A stretch of DNA of 64,000 nucleotides. Origin: Sipunculus nudus. Taxonomy: Eukaryota > Annelida > Sipuncula > Golfingiida > Sipunculidae. This document shows, piece by piece, positions 1-12,359 of the stretch (position 1 is the stretch's first letter; the number at the start of each line of letters is the position of its first letter). The stretch is taken from positions 71,708,624 to 71,772,623 of the forward strand of contig CM049308.1 in the NCBI GenBank assembly GCA_026874595.1, given 5' to 3'. Position numbers and translations under genes: made by a program. The notes beneath the pieces are model-generated. The model made no database searches and was not told the DNA's origin. It saw only the letters and a program-made list of their open reading frames with translations.

Positions 1-1172
1 TATGCTGCAGACATCCAAGCTCATATCTCTGGAACCATTTGACCGCTTGGGCAAAAATTTTGCATGTTTAAAGATCTCACATAGCTCTTTATCATACAAA
101 AAACTGGTGGCGCCATCTGCAATCATTTTTGCACAGTGTCCGTCTGTTTGTTTGCTGTGGGATAAAATCACTCATATCTCGGCAGTGGTTTGACATATCT
201 GCCTAAAATTTTGCATGTTTATACATCTTGGATAGCTTTCTGGATTTTGTGGCAGGTGGCGCCACCTTCATTTATGTATATGCTGCAAACATTAGGGCTT
301 ATATCTCAGGACTTATTCGACATATCCCCCTGAAATTTTGCATGTGTATAGATCTCACATAGCTCTTAATCATACACAAAATTGGTGGCGCCACCTGCCA
401 CCATTTTTGCACAGCGTCTGTCTGTTTGTCTGCCGTGGGCTAAAATCACTCATATCTCAGTATTGGTTTGACTTATCTGCCTAAATTTTCCATGTTTATA
501 CATCTTGGATAGATTTCTGGATTTTTTGGCAGGAGATGCCACCTACATTGATGTATACACTGCAGACATTCAGGCTTATATTTCAGGACGGGTTTGACAT
601 ATCCCCCTGAAATTTTGCATGTGTATAGATCTCACATAGCTCTTAATCATACACAAAAGTGGTGGCACCACCTGCCACCATTTTTGCACACAGTCCGTCT
701 GTTTGTCTGCCATGGACTAAAATCACTCATATCTCAGGAGGGGTTTTACATGTCTGCCTAAAATTTTGCATGTTTATACATCTTGGACAGCTTTCTGGAT
801 TTTGTGGTAGGTGGTTCAACCTACATACACATTTCGGCTGCAGACATCCTGACTATTATGCAACACACCTCATTCTATTTCCCCTTGCCACTCCATCCAT
901 GCCTCACTTCACCCGTCGCACTCTGATTTTGGGGGATACAAGTAGTCGCTTGTTGACTACCCGTATTCTAGTTTTTTTGTTGTGTGCACCCATGCTAGAA
1001 TTTCAGCAGTGATGTTTGTTTAATTGTTTCTTGTTCTAAGTGTTTAGTACTTGCATTGTTCATATATGTCATACACATGTTCTTGAAAAGTAATGGTCCA
1101 GCATTGAAGCATTGTACCTGGTGTAATCTCATTGCACAGGTGCGCATTAGGCCTGTAGGCCTTGTTTTTATT
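1..1172 (+). mobile_element. element C1 with B-type 278-bp satellite inside (window starts within it)
   Basis: Bases 1-900 hold about three units of a 278-bp repeat (GCAGACAT-like marks near 6, 281, 560 and 840), each carrying two copies of the palindrome AGGTGGCGCCACCT or a variant. The B part ends with a hairpin GTAGTC/GACTAC (942-960) and CTAG (968-971). The remaining 972-1172 matches 56036-56220, including the terminal AGGCCTGTAGGCCTTGTTTT. So B appears inserted within C. The right end of C is fixed by the paralogous uninterrupted sequence at 13083. Confidence 0.75.
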
Positions 1173-1186
1173 ATTTTTATTTTATT

Positions 1187-2120
1187 ATTTGCATAAATGT
1201 AAAATCAACACCTTAAATTATGCCCAAAAATGACCATTGCATATTGTTTTCCTGTAAGCGCTATTGATTTGATTTTCACAGCATGTCCACATAAATATAT
1301 AATCTTTTATAATCTGACATTTGAAAGCAATCGCTCCTAACCTTTACCTTTTATTCAAGTTTTAGAAGAACTTGTCATACATATACATAATGTATTCATC
1401 AGTTGGAGTCACTGATGTAGGCCAGCCCGGCTCAGTACATATGCTTCACTCACTGCAACTTCCTTGCTCAGCTGAGCTAGACTTCCCCTCTGCCCCCTCT
1501 GGGCAGAGTGCATAAAGAAGATGAAGGTTACATTTTTTAAATTCCTTTTTATTCTAGACTTTTGCTACATTCTGGATTTAGTTTTGTATTACAAGGGGAT
1601 TACAAAGATTTGAGTGCACATAGAATTATGTTTCCACAAAGTGATGTATTTGCAATAAAATTGTGTAAGTTCATGGGAGGAATTCCCTGTTACAGAATAG
1701 TTTGCATTGAATAAATTTCCATATTTAATAACTGTTGGGATTCTTGGGAAACTTAAAAAATTTGCATAATAATAATGTTTCTTCCTTATCCAGTCAACAC
1801 TGTGTATAGCTGATTTGAAAAGGAAATTTGTAGTTAATCTTACTCAATATTTTATGTTATTTAAAAAAATTAAGCATGAATATCAAACTGAAAACTCCAA
1901 TGTGCAACACTTTTTTTAATAATGATCCCAGGAATACTTTACAAGATGCCATGTTGTTCCATTTTGGATTTTTTAAAATTAATTTTTTTAAACATTTTAT
2001 CATTTGAAATACAATGAAATATGTGTATGCATATGGGCCATACCTTAGCTTGCATCTATTCTGATAAATTGCAGAATAAGTTATTGTATGATGTAACACC
2101 TTAAAACATTTTCCTGCAAA
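1187..2120 (+). repeat. old duplication F, copy 1
   Basis: Co-linear with 13083-14760. Shared stretches include GCATAAATGTAAAATCAA, CTATTGATTTGATTTTCACAG, CCACAAAGTGATGTATT, TGTTTCTTCC.TATCCA and TTTAAACATTTTAT.ATTT, in the same order and orientation but with insertions in the other copy. No coding potential seen. It may be a segmental duplication or a long interspersed repeat. Confidence 0.7.
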
Positions 2121-3168
2121 TGTTTCTTTTTACAAACTTTGTTGAGGAAGTGGAAATTCGTGAATGCTAAATAAAACTCATACGGTAATTGTTGACGGGA
2201 GAACTGTCAAATAAGTGAATACTTGCAGCATATGCTTTTTTTTAAAAGCAAACAGACCGTTGTTATATTTTTTTAAATGTTAGTACACAAGGACAATCTC
2301 TAAATTTTCCTTGTTGCCTTTAAGTGACTGTGTTATCAGTAAGGGTCTTTCTTCTCATGCCTGTATCATGAAGCTGAGATAACTTTTTTCCCACTTTCTG
2401 TGACTATGGATCCAAAAAATATTTAAGATCATATAGAAATTATTATACATTTAATGATTTATAAATAGACTTTGTTCAGATTTATGACTGTAGAGTCAGA
2501 AAATATATTTCTCATGTAAATCCTTTGACCATGTCATATAATTGCAGATTAAACAGTATTAATAAACAGTACCTTTGGAGCTCTTTTCTATATATAGAGA
2601 CAAATAATGCAATTCTGTTGCATGTGGAATTATTGTAGGAGCACAGGCAAGATCACATGTATCTGGAACTAATGAAAGAAAACTATACATGCAGGAGAGA
2701 CTAATTAATAATATTGCCAAATTGCTGTAGCATTTCAATACACATTTTCAAGTGCAACAATATACAAAACTCTTTTTTTCTGTTTGAAAGGATATTTTTC
2801 TGTCTTAGGCAAATTAAGCAGAACACCATGACCCATGGGTACCTTGTTTTTTTTCCTATTTTACATTTATCATATTCTGCAAACCAAAATTTATATGTAT
2901 ATATATGAAAAATAAATAAAGTTTAAACAGCTCAATAAAATATGAAAATAAAATTATATTTTTAATAGTTTTGAGTCAGAAAAAACTATTATCTCATTTT
3001 AGAAAATAATTAAATGTAACACCTCAACGAGAACTTGATCTTTTATAAGACCTCACTTTCTTCAACAGTTAATTTATATTTTATCAAGTCAAAATAATGA
3101 TCAAGTACATAATTATTTATCAAATAAAATAATATCACAAAAATAAATTGTATTTACTATCTTTGAAG
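2121..3168 (+). other. probable VTI1B intron, no feature recognised
   Basis: Very AT-rich sequence before the first visible VTI1B exon. I found no exon matching the missing N-terminal part of VTI1B and no clear repeat. Confidence 0.5.
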
Positions 3169-3279
3169 GTTCAGGAAATGGAAGAAGAAACTAAGCATGC
3201 ACCACCAGTGTACCGAACACCGATGGTTGGGAAAGTGCGTAATTATAGACGAGACTTGGACCAGCTGTCAAGGGATGTC
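3169..3279 (+). CDS. VTI1B: VTI1B exon (end of N-terminal helical domain)
   Basis: Encodes VQEMEEETKHAPP followed by YRTPMVGKVRNYRRDL and SRDV. The acceptor is either the AG at 3167-3168 (chosen, after a moderate pyrimidine stretch) or the AG at 3173-3174, which would drop Val-Gln; both keep frame. The donor is GTAAGT at 3280. The exon ends on a codon boundary. Confidence 0.93.
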
Positions 3280-6200
3280 GTAAGTACGGCTTTTAATGGA
3301 CATGTGGCTTATAATGGAGAATTTATGGTATCTGTTGAACTTAATACTTTTGCTTTCGTTAAGGTCTTCTATCATCGGAAAATCATAAAATGTTCATATT
3401 TTGGCAAATAGGTGAACCAAAAGGTCATTGTTGTATCAACCCAGTCTCAGAAACATGTTGCTGACATTACTTTTCATTATTAAGTGAAAGTAGCATTTCA
3501 ATCGATCTGTATACCCCACAATGGGTGTATACAAAATCATGTGTGTTCTGAGGACACCAACATGTTTTTCATTGCCAGTTGATTAATTCAGAGACTGATA
3601 TAAGACCAATCAAGGGGACTATTTTCTGTCCCTTCCTCCTTGAAAATTGTTGTGTTTTTCTCATGGAATTCCCCTCGACCTATAAAACAATTCAAACATA
3701 ATTTTCCCTGTAAGAAAAAAAAGACACCAAGTCTTGAAAGAGAGAGTAATCCAAGTCCTTAAGCATGTGGTTCTTGATTGACAACTTTGAGTGTTACTGG
3801 GGTATCAGGTCTTTCAAACATTTATAATTTCATTCATTATTAAACATTTTCAATACTTGCAACTTAAGGATCAGCAGTATTTCATTTCCTAAAATTGATT
3901 TAATATTTAAAACTATAAAGGTTCTTCAAATGTTAAATCATCTTCAGTGATAGTTGTGTGACTGTGTTGCATTTCCATATTGGACTTAAAGAAGGTTTAT
4001 TCAGTTATATTTCAGATACAGATCTTCCCTTTTTATCCATGCAAATGCTTAAGAGAAGGATTCCAAATGATTTGACTGAACATACATTCATAATAGCTGA
4101 GGTCCTGATAATAAAATCAAACAGAAACAGACTCACCTGCAGTCCAGCCTTGTGTGCCATCTGGTGGACAAAGTTGAAACTATCTGCATCAGAAAGAAGT
4201 GATTGATTTTCTTGAATATATCAACTGCCAGAGAAATATCAATATAAATGAATGGTACCTTATCAACATCCTAATTTAGACACTTTTGTGTTTCAGAAAA
4301 GAAGTAACAGTGAGTTTGGTGGTTCTGCCTACAACTTTGGATATGATGGATCAACTGAATTTGCTGTAAGCTTAATTTATTTTTAATTCAAGCATTTTCA
4401 GCATCTGACACATCAAAGTAAAGTTCTTTACTAAACCAATGAGCTTAACTGAATGTGAACCCTAAAAAAACCCTTTTAATGCCACAAGTAACATAATAAG
4501 GGGGAAAAACATAAAATATATTATTTTTGCACTGAATGAAGTGCCTTTCAGTTTATAGAAAATGTCTAAGATCTTTATTAAAAGTCTCCAATAATAACAA
4601 TTCTTAATATGCAGAACAGTCTACAATAAACAGGTAGAGACCTAATTATTTCCCCTGAGGTCAATACACTTTAATTTATGGTACATATGAATCATATTTA
4701 GTTGAATTATGGTAAATATATATTTTTTTTATGAAGAACATGGAAGCCTCACAAAGGACGAGGTTGATGGCTGGTGTCCAGTCACTTAATAACACGTCAG
4801 ACAGTATTGCACGATCGCATCAGATATCTGCTGAGACCGACCAGATTGGGACAGACATCATTGATGAGCTCGGCAGGCAGCGCGAGTCTTTAGAGCGAAC
4901 AAAAGACAGGGTGAGTGGTTACAGTCACAAAACAATATCCTGTCTTTTACTGTCCTTAACTGATAGAAATGTTCCAATAATAAGACAGAGAAAGGATTAA
5001 AAAGCATCAGTGACCATTATTGAAAAGAAAAAGTGACAAGACATCCTAATGGCAAGGTGGGCAGTGTTACCTTTCCAGTAAATTGAAAATGTCATCATAT
5101 AATTAGTCTAATGACAGGTTTGATCGGAAGAAACAAATTAATGAAAATGGCTGCTTCTGATTCTGATGAGCATAATAATCGAACATCGTCACTTTTCAAG
5201 AGGCAACTCCCTGGTGTGTAACATACAGGTCAAGAAATACATAATTTTGTTTTAGTTGTCATAGTTTTTATAAGAACATGTTGAATCCTCATTCTCAGGA
5301 GTATTTTAAAATATTGATACCCTACATGCTAATTTTGAGGCCAAGGAAAAATCAGGGAAAATATATTTTTTCATGGTCAGGGGAAAGTCAGGGATTTCCC
5401 AGATAATTTGGGGAGTAAGGGAAAATTCTGGGATTTTTTATGGCTATGGAGTATGGTGATCAATGTTTATTATCAGGTTCCAGTGGGCTTGACATTTTCT
5501 GTTAAGTTGTGGTATGTTTGTAGATTTAATCTCTGTTTTTTTTTCAATTTTGTATTAAAACCTAGGTTAATGATACAGAGCATGGATACACATTATTCAC
5601 TACCTGCAATAATTGATGGGCCAGTTCTTTTTCTGAGCATTAATACACATCTTATACATAGTGCCAGTTAGATTTTTATACAAGGACATGAACCTGCACA
5701 GATAACTACAAAGGTTGTTCACAATGCAGTTACACTGATCCATTTGATCCATTTGTTGTTATTTGTAATGAAATTATACACATAATAAATACTGGTGCAT
5801 TAAAAACTGCCAAAAATACCTGTTTAAGTGAGTAGACCTGTATTACTATTATTGCAAGTATCATTATCAGTCTTAAAAATTTACTCATTGCTGTGACTAA
5901 TAAACCATTCAAGATATTAAGTTCAAAACAGAGATTTGCGGATACGTTTTCAGCCCACCGCCGCGACGCCACCGCCGCCACATAGGTGTCCGAAGAACTC
6001 CTCTGTAACCGCTGGGCGGAATTTTACGAAGCCTGGGACTATGTTCAGGTCACGTGTGAACTGCTGCGCCCCGATTTTGTTTTGACCTCTGACCTTTCCT
6101 CTGCGCTCTGCGTCCGTTTGTGCGTCTGTTTCCACACAGAAACCCACATATTTCGGGAACCATTTTACGGATCAGGAAAATTTTTTTGCACAAATGTAGC

Positions 6201-8581
6201 CCTTGGAGAGCTTTATAACATACACAAAAAATGGTGGCGCCACCTGCAACCATGTTTGCACAGTGTCCATCTGTTCGTCTGCCTTGGGTTAAAATCACTC
6301 ATATCTCTGCAGTGGTTTGACTAATTCACCTGAAATTCCGCAAGCGTATACATCCTGGACAGCTTTTCTGAGTTTATGACAGGTGGCGCCATCTACATTC
6401 ATGTTTACGCTGCAGACATCCAAGCTCATATCTCGGGAACCGTATGACCGATTGGGCCAAAATTTTGCATGTGTATAGATCTCACATAGCTCTTTATCAT
6501 ACGCAAAACTGGTGGCCCCACCTGCAGCCATTTTTGGACAGCTCCCGTCTGTTTGTCTGCCATGGGATAAAATCACTCATATCTTGGCAGTGGTTTGACA
6601 TATCTGCCTAAAAGTTTGCAGGTTTATACATCCCCGACAGCTCTCTTGATTTTATTACAGGTGGCGCCACCTGCATTCTAGTTTATGCAGCAGACATCCA
6701 AGCTCATATCTTGGGAACCGTTTGACAGATTGGGCCAAAGTTTTGCACGTGTATAGATCTCACATAGCTCTTTATCATACGCAAAACTGGTGGTGCCACC
6801 TTCAACCATTTTTGCACAGCGTCCTTCTGTTTGTCTGCCACGGGCTAAAATCACTCATAAACATGTAGTGGTTTGACTTATCTGCCTTAAATTTTGCATA
6901 TGTATACAACTTGGACGGCTTTCTGGATTTTGTGGTCGGTGGCGCAACCTACATACACCATTTGGCTGCAGACATCCATGCTAATATGCAACACTTCACT
7001 CTATTTCCCCTTGCCACTCAATCCATGCCTCACTTCACCCGTTCCACTCTGATTTAGGCGGATACACGTACAGTATCTTAACAACTAATGCATTGATCAC
7101 CATGATTTTTTGCATGGATATTCATCATGGACCGTTTCATCAGTTCCTGCAGACTGGTGGCACCATCTGGATTTCTTTGGATTTTTACACATTTTTTTAC
7201 CCTATTTTTGAGACTTTCATAGATGTGGTGACCTTTTTAACAGGGTGCAAATTGTACCCATTGGAAATAGAAACTTCTAACTTGACATCCAAGGAGGTCC
7301 ATGAAAATCTCCATGGAAACCTGAAATTAGGTCTCTGTTACCCATATCGTCTGAGCTATGGGGCTCAGAAGTACACCCCCCCCCCCCAGAATAATTAAAA
7401 ATTTGTCACAAAAGCTCCAGTATTTGAACAACTTATGCATTAATCAACATAATTCTTTGCATGCTTATTCATCATGGAGTATTTCATCAGTTCCTGCAGA
7501 CTGGTGGCACCTGGATTTTTTCAAATTATTACACATTTTCAATAAATTTTAATTTTTGAGACCTCCAAAGGTGTGGTCTTCCATTAACAGGGCACTAATT
7601 GTACCCATTGCACCTAGAATCTTATAACTTGATATCCAGCGAGGTCCATGAAAAATCTTCTTGGAAACCTGAAATTAGGTCTCCGTTACCCATAGCCTCT
7701 GAGCTATGCTTCTGTTGAATTGAGATACTACTATAAAATTTGGCATTCAGATGATAAAATTCCTTTTGTGAATGTCTTCCTAGTCAGCTGAGTGTCAAGA
7801 CCCTTGGGTCACTTGTTTGTTAATCTTAAAAAGCAAATAAAATTATAATCAGTTTTGATTTATAAACAATTAATTCCTTGATTTAAAAGGGTTCATTTTT
7901 GTGCATTTCACGGAATTTTATATATTAATACATTTTTGTTATAAACCAGCTTTACTACTCTCTCTTTAGGCAAATTGTGTAATAATTTTATGTATTTACA
8001 GCTTGGAGATACGGATGACAACTTGTCTCGGAGCAGAAAAATACTCAAGTCCATGGGGAGGAGGTAGGTCCTGAAGTAATGTACTTGATCATATATAACC
8101 AAGGATTTCATCCTGTTAGGTCCAGGTACTGTATGGTTTCAGCCCGTGTATCCCTGATTTATTTATGTGCAGGCTTATGAAGAAATGTTTATTTTTTATC
8201 TCAGTTGTTTTATCCCAGTCAATTGATGTTTTATCCCAGTCAATTGATGAATTATTATGATACTCATAAGGCAATGTATTACTTGTATATTAGTAATAAA
8301 CTAAAATATTACTATTGTAAATGTTGATGGTGACAGTTTATGGATAGTGTACAAATTATAAATAAGTCCATATAAAATTGTTTTATATATTGAACTATTT
8401 TTAATGCCTCCATACCGAATAGACCTGTAAAAGAACTACAGTTTTCAGGTATTTAACATTATTTTTTTTTTTTTTCAGATTGGTGACAAACAAGCTACTT
8501 TTGGCTGTCATTATTTTTGTTGAACTTGCCATCCTTGCAGGCGTCATATATTGGAAATTTTTTAGTAAATCTAAAAAATAA
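3169..8581 (+). CDS. VTI1B: VTI1B-like vesicle SNARE (Qb), 3' part of gene, five exons
   Basis: The joined exons give about 172 residues ending at TAA 8579-8581 and align by eye along their length with animal VTI1B (about 230 residues), so roughly 60 N-terminal residues lie upstream of the window. Visible in order: the end of the N-terminal helical domain (MEEETKHAPPVYRTPM, then KVRNYRRDL), a divergent linker, the SNARE helix (IARSHQISAETDQIG, then DIIDELGRQRESLERTKDR, NLSRSRKILKSMGRR) and a C-terminal membrane anchor (KLLLAVIIFVELAILAGVIY) with a short basic tail. The Gln of GRQRE is the expected zero-layer residue. Family knowledge: VTI1B is a tail-anchored SNARE pairing with syntaxin 7/8 and VAMP8 in late endosome and lysosome fusion. 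All four introns have GT-AG borders and phases agree. VTI1A is the alternative, but the linker-to-anchor pattern fits VTI1B better. Confidence 0.95.
4297..4365 (+). CDS. VTI1B: VTI1B exon (variable linker)
   Basis: Twenty-three codons, KRSNSEFGGSAYNFGYDGS then TEFA, between a tttcag acceptor and a GTAAGC donor. Phase 0 on both sides matches its neighbours. This is the least conserved part of the protein; the human linker is also Gly/Tyr-rich but not otherwise similar. Support comes from position, splice sites and open frame rather than strong identity. Confidence 0.85.
4737..4910 (+). CDS. VTI1B: VTI1B exon (N-terminal two thirds of SNARE helix)
   Basis: Fifty-eight codons from NMEASQRTRLMAGVQSL through ERTKDR. 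The acceptor AG is at 4735-4736 after a run of T; the donor is GTGAGT at 4911. Contains the zero-layer Gln in GRQRE. It is the most conserved exon and, on its own, enough to identify the family. Confidence 0.96.
5936..7085 (+). mobile_element. element B1 (278-bp satellite core) in VTI1B intron III
   Basis: Begins with TTTGCGGATACG and a GC-rich stretch of CCGCC repeats similar to 19748-19800, followed by an array with period 278 (CAGACATCC at 6413 and 6691) and GGTGGCGCCACC-type palindromes near 6235, 6383, 6660 and 6788. The tail near 7020-7080 (GGCGGATACACG) matches B2 but breaks before the hairpin/CTAG end, running directly into an A-type unit. The intron outside the repeats (about 5000-5935) shows nothing I recognise. 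Confidence 0.75.
7086..7822 (+). mobile_element. element A1, 3' part
   Basis: About two units of the A-type 338-bp repeat (ATTGATCACCATGATTTTTT, then CTGCAGACTGGTGGCACC; second unit from about 7430), followed by the A terminus: TAGTCAGCTGAG (7791 on), a GACCCTTGGGTC hairpin and ACTTGTTT. Compare the A2 end at 21046-21082. Its 5' end is missing and replaced by B1. Confidence 0.75.
8002..8063 (+). CDS. VTI1B: VTI1B exon (end of SNARE helix)
   Basis: Encodes LGDTDDNLSRSRKILKSMGR plus two bases of the next Arg codon (AG|A). Acceptor tttacag ends at 8001; donor GTAGGT starts at 8064. The preceding intron (4911-8001, 3.1 kb) is enlarged by a repeat insertion at 5936-7822. Confidence 0.94.
8479..8581 (+). 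CDS. VTI1B: VTI1B last coding exon (tail anchor)
   Basis: Starts after a long T tract and CAG at 8478, completes the split Arg codon, then encodes LVTNKLLLAVIIFVELAILA, GVIYWKFFSKSKK and TAA. One hydrophobic helix of about 20 residues followed by basic residues is the expected C-terminal membrane anchor of a tail-anchored SNARE. Confidence 0.95.
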
Positions 8582-8612
8582 TGAAATCTTTATATTCATT
8601 TGTTTAAGCAGT

Positions 8613-8740
8613 CTTTCTCTCTCTCTCTCTCCTCTCTTGCAGTCTAGCTCTCTCTCTCTCTCTTTCTCCATGACAGTCTAGCTATCTCTCCCCTTTTTCT
8701 CTTTCTTTCTCTCTCTCTCTCCATGTCTCTCTCTCTCTCG

Positions 8741-8821
<81 letters not shown>

Positions 8822-8832
8822 ATATATATATA
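8613..8832 (+). repeat. (CT)n and (TA)n microsatellites in VTI1B 3' UTR
   Basis: Imperfect CT runs to about 8750 joined directly to about 80 bases of alternating TA with one interruption. Length is likely to vary between individuals. Confidence 0.95.
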
Positions 8833-9007
8833 CTCATTTATCAGTTATCTTTATCCAGTATCTTTTGCCATTTAGTGAGCCTGTATTTTAAAATCAATCC
8901 ATATTACTTAATTCCCTGGGGTTAACATAGTTTGTTGTGTAAATAATTGTAAATAGCAGATCTGTGTGTGTATGTGTGTGTGCAGAGAAGATTTGAAGAG
9001 ATGTAGT

Positions 9008-9013
9008 AATAAA
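9008..9013 (+). terminator. candidate polyadenylation signal AATAAA of VTI1B
   Basis: The only canonical AATAAA found in the first ~450 bases after the VTI1B stop. If used, the 3' UTR would include the CT and TA microsatellites. No transcript evidence. Confidence 0.4.
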
Positions 9014-9547
9014 GTTAACAGACTTGCTAAGAACATTAAAATATACTGCTACACAAGGCAGGCCCTGTCTTGATAAGGTCACAGCCAAAACAATAATAGT
9101 TTCATTGAACTGCCTATTTATCACAGATCAATTATATGGAGTTGAGCAAGAAGTCCTTGCTATTAATGTTGCTCATTTCTGTTTTCACCCGAGTCCTTCT
9201 AAAAAAAATCAATCATACAATGCATATCAAAATTTTGTGTTATTTCGCACCATGTCTGTTATGGTGGCACATTTTTGCATTCCCACAGGAAATTTGCAAA
9301 ATTTCACTTTTTTCTGGTCAGAGAATCTTCAAAACAATTTATTTTTTCTCAATATGCCCTAACATGTCTCTTTGATGGAAACCAGGTTGATGTACAGAAC
9401 CACAAAAAGGCTAATTGTCCTACCTGTAAGGGCTACAAGTAACCCACCTGTAAGGAATAGCTGTATTGTTAGACTTTTGACATTTCATTGTCTGGGACAC
9501 AGACAAGGGGCTCAGACATTAGCTGGTAGACACTTGAGACCCTGAAT

Positions 9548-9935
9548 GTAAGCAGATAAAGAAACATAAAGAAACATATGTAGGATATTTTGCTAGTCAG
9601 TAAGGGACACTGATTTGTTGAATGTCTAATTATTGATATTATAAATTTAACTTGATATCATTTTTAAAATAAGAAATATTTTATTTCAGTCAAGCTCAAT
9701 CAGTTTGATACATTGAAAGATGGTAAACTTCACAAACACTGATAGACATATGCTATACAAGACCTATACATTCAATATCTCCTCAAAGTAAGCAGATTAA
9801 AAATACATGTGAAGCCATATACAGGACATCAGAGAGGTGAATAAGTGACAATGGTTTATTGTATGTCATATTGTTAATATTAATGATTTTACTTTATATT
9901 ATTTTTCAAATGAGAAATATTTTATTTTGTAAATT
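9548..9935 (+). repeat. diverged 240-bp tandem duplication
   Basis: GTAAGCAGAT at 9548 and again at 9788, exactly 240 apart; each is followed by similar AAATACAT, GGACA/GGATA, GTAAGTGACA-like and GAAATATTTTATTT segments. No function recognised. The rest of 9014-11030 shows no feature I can support; the short ORFs there have no recognisable motifs. Confidence 0.6.
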
Positions 9936-11039
9936 GTGCTAAAAATATCAAATACCTGGTATTAATGCTGTCTCATTCAATCTGTATCAACTACTACATA
10001 AGTACAAGCTAATTGAACAAGATATGATCCCGATCAGACATGAAAACATAACACTATGAAGCAGATATGGCTCCCTGACAAGACACAGTTGGTTGTAACC
10101 TTATTTCAAGGAAAATGGTAAGATACAGATAGGGCATATAATGAATGAATGTACATGTTTTTGGCACCACTTTTGTGACATGCCATCTCTAGATAAAGTA
10201 TATGGGACACAACTATATGCTTCTTAGTGAACAGTTTCATCCATTTCTTGATAAAATCACAGCCGCAGGGCACAGGTAGGGATTGAAGTGACTGTGGTAA
10301 AACAATTTGTGCCAAGGTAAAACAATTTAGTACTGCATACCCCTTTATTTTAATCTGAATCAAAACATTATAGGTCTTCCCAGGGCCCAGTCCCCAACCC
10401 TCCCACCACAAGTATTGTGACATCCGGTAGAGTAGTTTTCATTTAGCAGACAGGCAAACAAACGAACAGATGAAAATGAAAACATAAACCCCTCGACAGA
10501 CATGGGTGAAGGCATAACCTCCTAGGCTGGGGTGATAAATCATTAGTATATAGCCCTATGTAACCATCAACTCGCTCATGCTGGGCTCTGAAAAATGGTC
10601 GGTTAAGATTTTTGTGAATCATGTGACTGATCTGAGCAATGCATGTTAAATTAACAGAGCCAGTGTAATGTTTGATCACTCACAGAGGACATGTCATCTC
10701 TCATTGGCTCCACTGATTAAGTAGGATCATGATTATGTGTTTATTTATATGTACTGTTGAATTTGTAATACATATCATACTTATTGATTGGTTTAATGAC
10801 AAATATTGTACAATCAGGTTTTTCATAAAATGAACAGCCAAATGTGCTGCCATCTAGTAGAGTTACTCTATATTAGGGTGGAGGCATTGGCAGGGAACGG
10901 TTCTGCCATTTTTGAGATGGTCCATTCATTCAGTATATATAAATATAACTACAGCTTGGCATCAAAGGAGATAAACACTTTCTGTGAGTGATTTCTTTTT
11001 TAATATTTTACAGCTGACCTCAGTGGCAGATCTTTTGGG

Positions 11040-11200
11040 GTGATGACATTTTGCCCATAATACAGCTCGTAATAGAGGGGTGCGCTTAATAGGGAGGTTA
11101 AAGATTTTTGTACATACTTTCAAGGGACTGCCTGTAAGCGACTGTAAATAGGAGGTTCCCTTGGTACAGAGGTGCCCATAAGGAGAGGTTCTACTGTATA
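11040..11200 (+). repeat. interspersed repeat ending in GAGGTTCTACTGTATA
   Basis: Text of the type 'CTTAATAGGGAGG ... AGGTGCCCATAAGGAGAGGTTCTACTGTA' resembles a repeat end often seen in invertebrate genomes. An opposite-orientation version of the same end (TAGTGGAACCTGTAGTAAGG) is at 11818. It could be the two ends of one element of about 650 bp, but the interior is not recognisable. Confidence 0.4.
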
Positions 11201-11206
11201 TAACTG

Positions 11207-11350
11207 AGGGCGGATGCAGTACTTTTTATAAGGAGGGGCCCAACCCAGGAGGACTTATGACTAAACCTGAAAAAAAGGACACCAGGTTTGGTAAAGGGGG
11301 CAGGGTCGGAGGGGGTGGTGTTCCTTGCCTGACACCTTTAAAAAATGTTT
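11207..11350 (+). mobile_element. M-type MITE-like repeat, copy M5 (degraded)
   Basis: GGCGGATGCAGTACTTTT, then AAGGAGGGGCCCAACC, AGGAGGACTTATGA and AAACCTGAAAAAAAGGA follow the same order as the cleaner copy at 40289-40476. The right end is not clear. From here to about 12290 I see nothing else except the repeat end at 11818. Confidence 0.5.
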
Positions 11351-12359
11351 GCAGGGGATGAATAAAATCTCTCCGTGTCTGAATTTACTCTCTGTTAACA
11401 TGTTATGTGGTAGTTTGTCATCAAGGTGAGGTGTGCTTGGGTCATGGTTGGATAGTACCTACAGTACCTATATATACAGCCTACCAGTACTAGTCCACAA
11501 ATTCTCGCTCTTTTTCAGTCATGTGGAATATGTAATGTAAGGTCAACTACTGAGAGCTGTTCATTCCAGAGCTTATAGTACATGTTCTTTGCATGTATAT
11601 ATACGCCGTATTTAACCGACTACCAGACTATTACATATTTTAATGTTGAAACATATGCATAACATTTGTACGATATGTCATATTCCAGTATTAGTATTTA
11701 CACGTGTGTTGCTATTATAAGGTATAAACAGCACTCTTATCTGGAATCATTTTATATTGAACATGTTCTATGTACATCTAAACATGATTATTTATGTACA
11801 TGTGAGTACTAGTATATTTAGTGGAACCTGTAGTAAGGACCATGGCATAAAATGAACGCCAGGCAGTGACGACCACATTTACTCCGTCAAAGCTACACTC
11901 GAATACTTGCCCCTCTACATGTAAAGAGAAAAACACTTTCCGACTGTTACTCAGCAGGTCTTATCTAGTGAAAAAAAATGTTACTGAGCGTGTCAATTGG
12001 TGGAACTTAAGTTGTATAAATGATAAAAATGAATGTGATACAGGTGATGATGGCACAGATCTGACATTGATGATATTATAAATAGGTAAGTTTACTTGGC
12101 CATATATACATTTGTGTGACGGATTTGACATATACGTATTTGTCATATATAATAAATACTGATAAAAAAAAGCGTTAAATTGTTTTATTTGACAAAAAAT
12201 GTAAATTTGACACAGAATGATACATATACTATAAAAAACGGCTTTATTAAATCATATAGCCAAGCAGAATGTGCGCATCCATGTTGATTAGAAGGCTTCG
12301 TCCTGGTAGCCAATCAAATTCAGTGACAAAGTGGATTCTGTTTCCTAAAAATCCCCTGG

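Noticed and set aside
1-3168. Missing N-terminal exon of VTI1B
   Set aside because: Searched by eye for a frame with an N-terminal helix before EMEEE and a matching donor; nothing convincing was found.
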